From positions 248,001-312,000 of the forward strand of contig NZ_JAKRWM010000004.1 of the NCBI RefSeq assembly GCF_022352055.1: a DNA stretch of 64,000 nt, in the 5' to 3' direction. Below, piece after piece: positions 24,839-33,671 of this stretch. The stretch is from Cohnella mopanensis. Its GTDB lineage: Bacteria; Bacillota; Bacilli; Paenibacillales; Paenibacillaceae. The position numbers and the translations under genes were made by a program. Each line of letters starts with the position of its first letter. Within the stretch, counting starts at the first letter, position 1. Under the pieces are notes generated by a model that was not told the DNA's origin, did not search any database, and saw nothing but the letters and a program-made list of their open reading frames with translations.

Positions 24839-26173
24839 ATGAATGACAAAATTGTTTTGCCGATATGGGCTGCCGGGTTGTTTATCGTCGTTATGAATAC
24901 GACTATGTTTAATGTATCCATTCCAAGCATTATAACGGATCTTCAGATTACTGCGGATCTCGGTTCATGGATCATCTCTAGCTATTCCATCGGGTATGCG
25001 CTATCGACGGTGATTTACAGTAGGCTCTCGGATATCGTGCCGATAAGGAGATTACTCGCGGTCGGTTTAATCATATTGGGTCTTTCTTCAATTATAGGCA
25101 TCTTCGCGCATGAATTCCGCGTCTTGTTGGCGGCCAGAATTCTACAGTCGGCGGGAGCGGGCGCAATGGCGGGCTTGGGGCTTGTTCTGGCTAGCCGTTA
25201 CGTTCCCGCTGAAAGGCGCGGAAGGGCAATTGCAATGATCTCGGCGGGTAGCGCGATGGCTTTCGGCCTCGGTCCAATCGTCGGGGGAGTGATCAGCGAG
25301 TACTTTGGATGGAATGGCCTTTTCGCGGTTACTTGTCTGGTATTGCTTATTCTCCCGGTGCTGCTTCGTTTGCTCCCTCGGGAGGAGCCGAAGCCTGCCC
25401 GGTTCGATATTATAGGAGCGCTATTCACGGTCGCGAATGCGGCATCGCTGCTCGTTGCGGTGACCCAACAATCGATTCTGTGGTTTGCGTTCAGCCTCGT
25501 ATCCTTCCTTATGCATTTCTGGTATTTGCGCAAAGCTAGTGATACGTTCATCGATCCCGGCCTGTTGAAGGTGAAAGGTTACCCGACTTTGTTAATGATT
25601 GGTTTCTGCGTTTTGATCGTTAATTTAGGCAATCTGTTTCTTATGCCGCTCGTACTCGCGCAGTTGTTCGGTAAATCTCCGATGGCTATCGGGTTGTTCA
25701 TCGCGCCTGGGGCGATCCTGTCGGTGTTCTTAACCCGTTTCGTAGGAAGATGGATCGACCGTTACGGCAATTTGCTCTTCCTGCTCATAGGACATGGTAT
25801 CCTTGTCGTCGTGCTGGCGGTCTATTCGTTGGAAGCCGCCGTTTCTCCTCTGGTGATCTTGTGCGGATATCTTCTTTTCTCGCCTGCGCTATCGGCAACT
25901 CTGAGCTCCCTGAACAATGAAACTTCCCATCGTTTAGCGAAAAATAAGATCGGCGCAGGCATGGGGCTGATGCAGCTCATCCAATTTTTCGGTGGTTCCA
26001 TCTCCGTTGCGGTGTGCGGGCTTCTGCTTGAATATGAGACTTCTATTCCGTTAGCTCAGGCATTCCGGCATGTGTACGATCTATTGCTCGTGATCTGCGT
26101 TTGCTCGATCGTATTGCTGCTGGGCTATCGTAGATCAACTGTAGCCGGGTCACTTAGTACCGACAAGACATGA
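24839..26173 (+). CDS. MFS transporter (drug:proton antiporter type)
   Basis: A 444-aa major facilitator with about 12-14 helices. Helix 1 has FIVVMNTTMFNVSIPSI, and the motif-A loop after helix 2 is IYSRLSDIVPIRRLL. The antiporter motif C appears in SAGSAMAFGLGPIVGGVISE. The pattern resembles Tet/DHA2-like exporters; the substrate is not predictable. ATG 24839 has TGAGGTTG upstream; ATG 24812 is an unsupported alternative. Ends 1 bp from the convergent HTH gene. Confidence 0.85.
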   Translation: MNDKIVLPIWAAGLFIVVMNTTMFNVSIPSIITDLQITADLGSWIISSYSIGYALSTVIYSRLSDIVPIRRLLAVGLIILGLSSIIGIFAHEFRVLLAARILQSAGAGAMAGLGLVLASRYVPAERRGRAIAMISAGSAMAFGLGPIVGGVISEYFGWNGLFAVTCLVLLILPVLLRLLPREEPKPARFDIIGALFTVANAASLLVAVTQQSILWFAFSLVSFLMHFWYLRKASDTFIDPGLLKVKGYPTLLMIGFCVLIVNLGNLFLMPLVLAQLFGKSPMAIGLFIAPGAILSVFLTRFVGRWIDRYGNLLFLLIGHGILVVVLAVYSLEAAVSPLVILCGYLLFSPALSATLSSLNNETSHRLAKNKIGAGMGLMQLIQFFGGSISVAVCGLLLEYETSIPLAQAFRHVYDLLLVICVCSIVLLLGYRRSTVAGSLSTDKT

Positions 26174-26174
26174 A

Positions 26175-27794
26175 TCACAGCAAATCGAGCTTGTCCTTGA
26201 TCCAAGAAATGACGAACGCCTTATCCCGATGCACGGGGTTAATCCGATCCCACCAATCGTCGAAGTGCTGCTGAAACGCGTTTACGATCGTACCTTCCGT
26301 GATGGAGATCAATTCGACTTTGTGATCCCATTCGTTTTTTGGCATGACGCTGATGACGATCGTATGATCGCCTTTGATATCGCATTGCGCTTTGCTCAGC
26401 GGCTTGTATTTGTGCTCGTCGACGAGGGCGATCTCGAACTTCTCGTACGTGGTTAACAGTTCCAACAAATGCAGTAGATGCTCTCGGATATCCTCTTCGC
26501 CCGTTGGCCGATAGAACACGTTATGGTGATACTCTCCGTTAGTAACGAGCTCCTCGAATGCTCTCATAGGATAGATGTGCCTCATTTTATAATGCTTTAT
26601 ATCTCTATGGAACGACTGCAAGGTGTCCGCTATGCGTTTAAGGTGTATAGCGCGCTCTTCCTCATCCGGAATCGATATTCGCAAGTATTTCTCCATTAAA
26701 GGATAAGGCACGGTAAGAAACGAGAGATCTTGCATGCTCAGCAAATGATTCCCGGACTTCCGATCTTTGGCCGGGTTCAACTCGAAGTATTCCTCTTGAT
26801 TCAGAATCTTGATCAAAGGTTCGACATTCAGGAACATCTGTCCCACGTATCTCTCTATCATGTCGACGGCTTCCGATTCGTCGAGGTAGAGACCGGCGTC
26901 GATCTCTTTGTAATTGTCCGCGGCAAAGCCCAGAATAGCTCCCTTTCCGTTGACCAGAATGATCTCGTACGGAGGAAAGTCAATCCCGTATTTGTCGAAG
27001 TAGTACAAGGAATAAGCGCCGGAGTAGTTCGTCCAATCCAGAATTTGATTGACGAGCCGCAGCGACCGCTGGACGTTCTTATTCAATCTGCACAGATGCC
27101 GCACGGACCAGCCTTTGCTAAGGGCCCGGACGATCGTATATTGCCATTCGTTGTGAAGCTCGGGATAGCCTTCGAAATATTCCCTTTCGCTCTGGAAGGT
27201 AAGCGCGATTTCTCCGCCTCCGGCAAAGTTCTCGTCATCGAGAGCCGACTGCAGCATCGTTATGGCTGCCGCAAGGATGTTTTTCCTGCCCGAAATGACC
27301 TTTGGAATTTGTCCTAAAACGGATGGAGATTCCTGCGGATTGGCTGATGCCCCTCTCGTGACGAAGCGGGGATTGCCGCGATGGGACAGCATCAGCAATT
27401 CCGATATTTCGCTCGGGGAGCCGGCTGGCTTGCGGCTGATTCGAGATTCGTTATTCAGTGATAGGGTATGCACCTGCGCTTCGCGAAGAAGCCGCGTCAC
27501 TCCGGCTTGAATAGGACGTTCATCATCGTCCAGGATAGGAACTTGTTTTTCCTCTAACACTTTTCTTAAAGACGATAGAATCGCTTTACGATATTCTTTG
27601 TCCAAGCCGTCGCACAGAGCATCCGCGATCTGCTCGACGTAGCTGGAATTCAGCGCTGGCGTTCGGTTGCCTCTGATCCATCTGCGGACGTAAGAGGCGT
27701 CTATGTTTAGCGTCATGGCCAGCTGGGCGGCAGACCATCCCCGAATCGTCAGAAGCTCCTTTAATAGATCCCCGAACGTTATTTTCTGGATCAT
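26175..27794 (-). CDS. Large XRE-type HTH protein of unknown function
   Basis: A 539-aa cytosolic protein. An XRE-like helix-turn-helix is seen at about 8-45 (GDLLKELLTIRGWSAAQLAMTLNIDASYVRRWIRGNRTP). The remaining roughly 450 residues do not match a family I recognise with confidence. They include a stretch (about 175-340) with GWSVRHLCRLNKNVQRSLRLV and EIILVNGKGAILGFAADNYKEIDAGLYLDES that has the feel of a sensory domain fed by a PLD-like fold. An acidic-basic C-terminal part follows. No membrane segment. ATG 27794 is preceded by AGAGGTGG. Probably a regulator, but no target is evident; the convergent MFS gene is only a neighbour. Confidence 0.65.
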   Translation of the reverse strand: MIQKITFGDLLKELLTIRGWSAAQLAMTLNIDASYVRRWIRGNRTPALNSSYVEQIADALCDGLDKEYRKAILSSLRKVLEEKQVPILDDDERPIQAGVTRLLREAQVHTLSLNNESRISRKPAGSPSEISELLMLSHRGNPRFVTRGASANPQESPSVLGQIPKVISGRKNILAAAITMLQSALDDENFAGGGEIALTFQSEREYFEGYPELHNEWQYTIVRALSKGWSVRHLCRLNKNVQRSLRLVNQILDWTNYSGAYSLYYFDKYGIDFPPYEIILVNGKGAILGFAADNYKEIDAGLYLDESEAVDMIERYVGQMFLNVEPLIKILNQEEYFELNPAKDRKSGNHLLSMQDLSFLTVPYPLMEKYLRISIPDEEERAIHLKRIADTLQSFHRDIKHYKMRHIYPMRAFEELVTNGEYHHNVFYRPTGEEDIREHLLHLLELLTTYEKFEIALVDEHKYKPLSKAQCDIKGDHTIVISVMPKNEWDHKVELISITEGTIVNAFQQHFDDWWDRINPVHRDKAFVISWIKDKLDLL

Positions 27795-27916
27795 TTTACC
27801 ACCTCTAGTTCATTCTAACATATTGTCGAGGACAGTATTGTCCTGTCCTGCTCTTGTCCCGAATGTTCCTTGCTATACTCTTTTCATGGAATAGCTGGAG
27901 AAAAGGTGGGAATGGA

Positions 27917-29881
27917 TTGAGAGTTTCGGTTATCGTTATGATGGTCATTTGTCTAAGCTCTTTCATTCTTAGTGGATGCACCTCAGATAATAAAAGCTTA
28001 ATTGTTCAGAACGAACCCTCTGCGAGCACGCCAATCGCACAGTCCGCAACATCGCAAGTCATTCATGCCGAATTTCGTAGTGCCGCCCTAGATAAGGTAA
28101 TGGGCTTGTCTATTTACGTCCCCCCGGGTTATGACCCGAAAGACGCAAGCCGTAAATACCCCGTGCTTTATTTGTTATACGGGTATGGTGGAGACCGGGA
28201 CTCTTGGTTCACTTACTTACATCTGAACGAAACCGCGGATCGATTGATTCTGGAAAATAAAATCGATCCGTTAATCATCGTCAGCCCGAATTACGGGAAT
28301 AGCTTTGGCGTAAACACGAAGCCGGGGGAAGGAGTCAATCCCGGCGGAGTGGACGAGGGGGCTTACGGGGATTATCTCGCTAAGGACGTTGTTGCTTATA
28401 TCGACAACAACTATAATACGCAGACTTCGCCCGAAGGCCGATTCGTCGGCGGTGCATCGATGGGAGGGTACGCGGCTTTGGTTCTCGGATTTACGCACCC
28501 TGACATCTTCAGCAAGATCGGCGCGCATAGCGCGGCAATCTGGAATTACACGCCAACCGATCAGTTCATAAGCCAGCGGGACTGGCTCTTTCCGAACGAT
28601 AAGCTACGCGAGACAAGAGATCCCTTTAAGCTGGCAGAGAAAAATAAGCTAGACGGTGTCCAAGTATATGTGGACGTCGGGACCGGGGACGGATTAGCCG
28701 AGAAGGATCATAGCCTATACAAGCTTCTGGAAGCCAAAGGGATCGATGCGCAATGGGTTCCGAATTCCGGCGGACACGATATGTCCTATTGGACAGAGCA
28801 ATCGGGAAATTATTTGGTATTTTACGCCGGGAAGGCTGCGTTATTTTCCGCAACGTCTCACCGGGAGCTATGGAAGTTCCAAACGGGAGAGAGGATCACA
28901 TCATCTCCGTTAATAGCCGCGGGGAAGGTTTACTTCGGCAGCGACGACCATCATCTGTATGCGGTCGATGCCGCCTCCGGGAAGAAGGACTGGAGTTTTA
29001 CAGCGGATAGTGCGATCCGCTCGAATCCGAAGCTAAGCGGGTCATCGATCGTGTTTCAAAGCCATGCAGGCACCGTCTATCGGCTGGATGCCGGGACGGG
29101 TTCCCTAATATGGAGCGTACCCGCCGCAGATCCGGTTGTTAAGGGAGAGCAGGATGAATGGGATTATTACGACTCATCCGCTTCTCTCGACGATGACGTG
29201 TTCTATATCGGAAACGCGAATGCCGAATTGCTAGCATTTAACGTCGATACAGGGAAGCGATTATGGGAGTACCAAGCAACGGCTCCCATTAAAAGCTCCC
29301 CGATTCATGACGATAAGACGGTATACTTCGGCGATTGGGAAGGGTATATCTACGCAGTAGACAAAAAGAATGGCGAGCTGCGATGGTCCTACAAAACGCC
29401 CCCGAACGATCGGCATAAAGCGATTCAGTCTACTCCAGTGCTTCATGAAGGCGTGCTATACGCGGGCGCTCGCGACTTTAAGCTGTATGCGATCGATGCG
29501 CTAAGCGGCAATCCGCTGTGGTACCAAGTCGCACCCGCTTGGGTGGCCTCGCCGATCTACGAGGGTAACACTCTCTATGTAGGCAACTCCAATGGGTATT
29601 TCATGGCTGCAGTAGACCCGAAGACGGGCTTGGAGAAGTGGCGTTTCGAGACGAGCAGCAATGTGTTATCCGCGCCGGCGTACGAGAAAGGACAATTAAT
29701 CTTCGGCTCCGGCTATGCGTATTCGAACGGCAAAGTGAAAGACTATTTGTACAGCGTAGACGCTCTTACAGGGAAGTTATCTTGGAAAATCGACTCCGAT
29801 AAAATACAGACGACCCCCGCCGTAGCCAAGGGAATTATCTACTATACGAGCTTCGATGGTGCCTTGCATGCACTGAAATAA
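27917..29881 (+). CDS. Lipoprotein esterase fused to a PQQ-like beta-propeller
   Basis: A 654-aa surface lipoprotein from a TTG start: MRVSVIVMMVICLSSFILSGC has a lipobox with Cys21. An esterase-D-type alpha/beta hydrolase spans about residues 45-305, with nucleophile Ser181 in GGASMGG, an Asp region in VGTGDGLAEKD and His287 in GGHDMSYW. A PQQ-type propeller fills about 310-654, with repeated LYAVDAASGKKDWSF-like blades. The blades lack the residues of PQQ dehydrogenases, so scaffolding or glycan binding is more likely than PQQ catalysis. TTG 27917 is chosen because AAGGTGGG is correctly spaced. Followed by a terminator and a second propeller gene. Confidence 0.8.
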   Translation: MRVSVIVMMVICLSSFILSGCTSDNKSLIVQNEPSASTPIAQSATSQVIHAEFRSAALDKVMGLSIYVPPGYDPKDASRKYPVLYLLYGYGGDRDSWFTYLHLNETADRLILENKIDPLIIVSPNYGNSFGVNTKPGEGVNPGGVDEGAYGDYLAKDVVAYIDNNYNTQTSPEGRFVGGASMGGYAALVLGFTHPDIFSKIGAHSAAIWNYTPTDQFISQRDWLFPNDKLRETRDPFKLAEKNKLDGVQVYVDVGTGDGLAEKDHSLYKLLEAKGIDAQWVPNSGGHDMSYWTEQSGNYLVFYAGKAALFSATSHRELWKFQTGERITSSPLIAAGKVYFGSDDHHLYAVDAASGKKDWSFTADSAIRSNPKLSGSSIVFQSHAGTVYRLDAGTGSLIWSVPAADPVVKGEQDEWDYYDSSASLDDDVFYIGNANAELLAFNVDTGKRLWEYQATAPIKSSPIHDDKTVYFGDWEGYIYAVDKKNGELRWSYKTPPNDRHKAIQSTPVLHEGVLYAGARDFKLYAIDALSGNPLWYQVAPAWVASPIYEGNTLYVGNSNGYFMAAVDPKTGLEKWRFETSSNVLSAPAYEKGQLIFGSGYAYSNGKVKDYLYSVDALTGKLSWKIDSDKIQTTPAVAKGIIYYTSFDGALHALK

Positions 29882-29885
29882 GAGG

Positions 29886-29927
29886 GCACGATTTCCGAAT
29901 GAATTCGGCGGAAATCGTGCTTTTTTT
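29886..29927 (+). terminator. Rho-independent terminator
   Basis: GCACGATTTCCG pairs with CGGAAATCGTGC, with an inner GAATGAATTC stretch, followed by seven T residues. Confidence 0.9.
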
Positions 29928-30005
29928 CATTGATATACAACTTTAGGATAATAGGTATATTTTACTCTAGCTGATAAAATAAGGTGTTGAAAGGGTGGGG
30001 ATTCC

Positions 30006-32000
30006 ATGAGATTCAAGCCTGTCGTTACGATTCTGTTATCATTAGCGGTACTTAGTTCAATAGCAATCGCCCCGCTTGAGCTCGAAGCGAAAATGACGAT
30101 CGATCCGCAAATTAAGTTAATACCGAACAAGCTGCCTATCGAGTTGAAGCCTATTCAATCCGACGCTTCAAAGCCACCAGCATTTGCAACGCTTCAATGG
30201 CAGTACGATCTTCCTGCTCCTGTTTTCGATCCCGCGGTCGGAGAGAACGGAACGGTATACTTGTCTTTCAAGTCCGCTCCTAATGCTTCGGAAATGGGCA
30301 TGCGGGCGCTCGCTCGGCGAGGAGATACGAAATGGGTTTATAAGACGAACAGCGCACCATCGGGTAGCCCGACCGTCGGACCGGATGGTTATATTTATTT
30401 GGCAACGGATGATAACCAATTGTTAATCATTCAACCAGACGGGGTATTGAAACAAACGCTTAGCCTGGAGAGTACAATGTTAGGCTCTCCTGCATTCGGG
30501 ACGGATGGCACGTTATTCGTAGGGTTGCTAAATGGTGAAGTAAAAGCTTTCGATTCGGTATTAGGGACGTTGAAGTGGAAGTTTGCCACCAATGGCTCTA
30601 TCGTTACCTCGCTCGCGGCAAGTTCCGACGGTACGGTCTATGCGATGTCGCAAAGCGGGTATTTGTTCGCGATTAAGCCGAATGGAACACTGAAATGGAA
30701 AAACGCGGTTGCTATAGACACCAAAGAAAATTATAGCTCGCCCGTTCTTGGTCCGGATGGAACAATCTATGCTGCAATCCCCCCAAAGAATAATGGTTTA
30801 ATCGTGTCATGGAATACGGACGGTTCACAGAAGTGGTCCTATGGCCCTCTGCAAGTCGGCGCTCCTTCAGTTGGACAGAACAGCAACGTTTACTTTGTTA
30901 TGGCGACCAGATTGATTAAGTTAGACCAGAATGGTAAAAACCAATCGAGTATAAATCTAGATGGCTACGCACAACAGCCTGCAATCGATTCCGATGGAAC
31001 GATCTACGTCCTTATGAACGATGGCACGCTTATCGCCTTGAATCCGACGGGAGAGACGAAATGGCTGTACTTCATTGATCCTCGTCCTAGCGAGTCCTCC
31101 ATATCCAAACCCATTGCAGGCAAAGATAATACGGTTTACGTACAGGCCGGCGGCAGTCTATTCGCCATTCGTTACGGCGTATCTCCCGTCAGCAGCGTCA
31201 CGTTGGATCGGAACGAGCTTGCTCTATCTGTAGGTGAGAGCAAACCGTTAATGGCAAAGGTTCTGCCGGATAATGCCGGGGATAAGATTGTATCCTGGAG
31301 CAGTAACGATCGGACTATTGCGACAGTTGACGATAAAGGTAATGTAACGGGGGTTGCGGCAGGTACCACTCAGGTGATCGTGAAGACGGAAGAGGGCGGA
31401 TTTATCGCCACATGCACGGTTACCGTCACGGGAGGGCCATTGCCACCAGTCGTAACCGCTGCCTTCACCGATACGAACGGTCATTGGGCGAAGGACGATA
31501 TTCAGAAAGCCGTATCGCTCGGCATTGCGAAAGGATATACGGACGGGACGTTCAAGCCGGACGGGAATATTACGCGGGCCGAGTTTGCCGTGATGTTGAT
31601 GAACGGGTTAGGACCAACAGACGCGGGAACTACTCGTAAGTTCAAGGATAGCCAATCGATCGGTGCTTGGGCATCCAAGGCGGTGTCACAGGCGGCTGTG
31701 CTTGGAATCATTAGCGGGTATCCGGACGGAACGTTCAGGCCGAACGAGAACATTACCCATGCGGAGATGGCGGCTATGGTGTTCAAGGCATCGAAACTGC
31801 TGCCGAATAAGGAAACGGTAACGTCCTATGCGGACGATGCGGATATTCCTAAATGGGCAAGAGCTTACGTCTCCTCTGCTGAGAAAGCAGGCATCATTAT
31901 CGTAGGGGGAAAGGGAGACAATAAGTTCGCTCCCCTTGCCCCGGCGACCCGAGCGGAATCCGTGTCGTCCATTGTCAGATTGCAGGCCTTGCTGAAATAG
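30006..32000 (+). CDS. SLH-anchored PQQ-like beta-propeller protein
   Basis: A 664-aa cell-wall protein. A signal peptide covers about 1-28. A PQQ-like propeller follows (about 60-395; blades such as GPDGTIYAAIPPKNNGLIVSW and DSDGTIYVLMNDGTLIALNP), then a bacterial Ig-like Big_2 domain (about 398-472: VTLDRNELALSVGES, SWSSNDRTIATVD). Three SLH domains (about 485-664) follow, each starting with FTDTNGHWAKDDI, FKDSQSIGAWASKAV or YADDADIPKWARAYV; they bind pyruvylated secondary cell-wall polymer. GGTGGGG precedes ATG 30006. Together with the preceding lipoprotein it puts two propellers on the envelope; the function is unknown. Confidence 0.88.
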   Translation: MRFKPVVTILLSLAVLSSIAIAPLELEAKMTIDPQIKLIPNKLPIELKPIQSDASKPPAFATLQWQYDLPAPVFDPAVGENGTVYLSFKSAPNASEMGMRALARRGDTKWVYKTNSAPSGSPTVGPDGYIYLATDDNQLLIIQPDGVLKQTLSLESTMLGSPAFGTDGTLFVGLLNGEVKAFDSVLGTLKWKFATNGSIVTSLAASSDGTVYAMSQSGYLFAIKPNGTLKWKNAVAIDTKENYSSPVLGPDGTIYAAIPPKNNGLIVSWNTDGSQKWSYGPLQVGAPSVGQNSNVYFVMATRLIKLDQNGKNQSSINLDGYAQQPAIDSDGTIYVLMNDGTLIALNPTGETKWLYFIDPRPSESSISKPIAGKDNTVYVQAGGSLFAIRYGVSPVSSVTLDRNELALSVGESKPLMAKVLPDNAGDKIVSWSSNDRTIATVDDKGNVTGVAAGTTQVIVKTEEGGFIATCTVTVTGGPLPPVVTAAFTDTNGHWAKDDIQKAVSLGIAKGYTDGTFKPDGNITRAEFAVMLMNGLGPTDAGTTRKFKDSQSIGAWASKAVSQAAVLGIISGYPDGTFRPNENITHAEMAAMVFKASKLLPNKETVTSYADDADIPKWARAYVSSAEKAGIIIVGGKGDNKFAPLAPATRAESVSSIVRLQALLK

Positions 32001-32033
32001 CGTTCGGCCGCTCTATCGAAGAAGGTAAAAGCC

Positions 32034-32073
32034 AAAAGGCAAGCAGCCGCGTATGTCGGTTGCTTGCCTTTTC
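32034..32073 (+). terminator. Rho-independent terminator
   Basis: AAAGGCAAGCA pairs with TGCTTGCCTTT around a CG-rich loop, ending TTTTCTT; it closes the SLH gene before the repeat array. Confidence 0.88.
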
Positions 32074-32093
32074 TTAGACGTATCGTTACTATC

Positions 32094-32783
32094 GTTGAGC
32101 CGCAACAGCCTCACTTGAAGCACGAAGGCCAAAAAAGTGCCTACATTGAGCCGCAACAGCCTCGCTTGAAGCACGAAGGCCAAAAAAGTGCCTTCATTGC
32201 GTCACAACAGCCTCGCTTGAAGCACGAAGGCTAAAAAAGTGTCTTCATTGAGCCGCAACAGCCTTTCTTGAAGCACGAAGGCCAAAAAAGTGCCTACATT
32301 GAGCCGCAACAGCCTCGCTTGAAGCACGAAGGCCAAAAAAGTGCCTTCATTGCGTCACAACAGCCTCGCTTGAAGCACGAAGGCTAAAAAAGTGTCTTCA
32401 TTGAGCCGCAACAGCCTTTCTTGAAGCACGAAGGCCAAAAAAGTGCCTACATTGAGCCGCAACAGCCTCGCTTGAAGCACGAAGGCCAAAAAAGTGCCTT
32501 CATTGCGTCACAACAGCCTCGCTTGAAGCACGAAGGCTAAAAAAGTGTCTTCATTGAGCCGCAACAGCCTTTCTTGAAGCACGAAGGCCAAAAAAGTGCC
32601 TACATTGAGCCGCAACAGCCTCGCTTGAAGCACGAAGGCTAAAAAAGTGCCTACATTGAGCCACAACAGCCTTTCTTGAAGCACGAAGGCCAAAAAAGTG
32701 CCTTCACTGAGCCGCAACAGCCTCACTTGAAGTACGAAGGCCAAAAAAGTGCCTTCATTGCGCCGTAGCAGCCTAGGGAAACC
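32094..32783. repeat. 51-bp tandem repeat array (13 full units plus a partial one) with 153-bp higher-order period
   Basis: Units start every 51 bp at 32094, 32145, 32196 and so on to 32706, with a degenerate partial unit from 32757. The core reads ATTGAGCCGCAACAGCCT, then CGCTTGAAGCACGAAGG, then CCAAAAAAGTGCCTTC. Three consecutive blocks of three units (32145-32297, 32298-32450, 32451-32603) appear identical to one another while the three units inside each differ, so the triplet was duplicated recently. Most units carry the inverted repeat GAAGGC-N9-GCCTTC, with GGCT units keeping pairing through GTCTTC. 51 is a multiple of 3, but stops occur on plus (GGC TAA) and minus (TGA in the GCGTCAC units), so it is not a coding repeat. 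Fills the gap between the SLH and TetR genes. Confidence 0.95.
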
Positions 32784-32797
32784 TAAGTAGTAACGAT

Positions 32798-33451
32798 TTA
32801 TTTAGCTCTTAAATATTCAAGCATGATTTTCTTCAGAATGGCGAGCTGCTGATCGGATTCCAGATCGGATACGAACGTCAGGATGTTATTGTGCAAGGAA
32901 AGTTTTCTGGAGAATATCCCGCATACGTTGATGACGGTGGTCAAGGTTTCTGGGATCGGCAGATCGGACCGAATCGATCCATCCGAGATTCCGTCTTCGA
33001 TGATCTTCTGGAATTCGCGCGAGATAGATCGGTACAACGTGTTGAAACTTTCGATATCCTCCAACGGCTCCGGAGAATGCGCGGCATAGCTTTCGAAATC
33101 CTCCATGAACTTAATGCTTGCTTGATCAGGCTGCTGAAGCTGGGAGATGAAAAAGTCGAGCAGTTTCTCGATCTTCTCCAAGCAACTAACGGGAGTCGTC
33201 GCAATAGAACGAAAGGCTTCATGAACCGTCTCGATTCGTCTGACGGCGACGGCGACGATCATTTTCTCCTTCTTGGGAAAATACCTGAACAAAGTCGCGA
33301 TGCCGATATTCGCTTCCTTGGCGACATCCTGCATCGTTGTTTTCTCAATGCCTTTGAGGATAAACACAGTTTCGGCTGAGGCAAGAATATGTAATAGACG
33401 TTGTTGTTTGTTATCGTTTCGTTCCTGTTGATATCTTGTTTTCGGATCCAT
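32798..33451 (-). CDS. TetR/AcrR-family regulator
   Basis: A 217-aa repressor-type protein with the TetR HTH at about 15-65 (AETVFILKGIEKTTMQDVAKEANIGIATLFRYFPKKEKM) and a helical ligand/dimer domain behind it. Divergent from the SDR gene; the 220-bp gap contains a TGATAGT-CAA-ACTATCA palindrome likely to be its operator. The ligand is unknown. Confidence 0.9.
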   Translation of the reverse strand: MDPKTRYQQERNDNKQQRLLHILASAETVFILKGIEKTTMQDVAKEANIGIATLFRYFPKKEKMIVAVAVRRIETVHEAFRSIATTPVSCLEKIEKLLDFFISQLQQPDQASIKFMEDFESYAAHSPEPLEDIESFNTLYRSISREFQKIIEDGISDGSIRSDLPIPETLTTVINVCGIFSRKLSLHNNILTFVSDLESDQQLAILKKIMLEYLRAK

Positions 33452-33527
33452 TCGCGCTCGAACCTTTCCTGTGTTCCATTGGTTACGAGTATTATAGCCT
33501 TCGCATTCCCTCGTTCACAAGATAGGT

Positions 33528-33583
33528 TTGATATTTGATCTAAAGGTGGTATAATAAATATCGTAGTGATAGTCAAACTATCA
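33528..33583 (+). promoter_or_regulatory. SDR promoter with TetR-type operator
   Basis: TTGATA (33528-33533), a 16-bp spacer and TATAAT (33550-33555) form a near-consensus SigA promoter toward the SDR gene. A perfect palindrome TGATAGT-CAA-ACTATCA lies at 33567-33583, just past the expected start point, an ideal place for repression by the divergent TetR protein. Confidence 0.7.
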
Positions 33584-33671
33584 TCGCGTAAGATATCGCT
33601 TAGGTTGGGCGAACAGTTGTCTATTCTATTTGATTGTACGAATTTAGAAACATCACCTAGGAGGCCAAACC

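Noticed and set aside
26730-27317. Plus-strand open frame of 195 codons inside the HTH gene
   Set aside because: Antisense shadow of the 539-aa protein; no ribosome binding site and composition typical of a shadow frame.
32508-32744. Minus-strand open frame encoding a 17-residue repeat (FLAFVLQARLLRLN)
   Set aside because: It is a product of the 51-bp array. The same frame has TGA in the GCGTCAC units, there is no ribosome binding site, and the plus frame is also interrupted, so it is not a gene.
32094-32783. CRISPR array
   Set aside because: The repeats are contiguous with no variable spacers and no cas genes are nearby.
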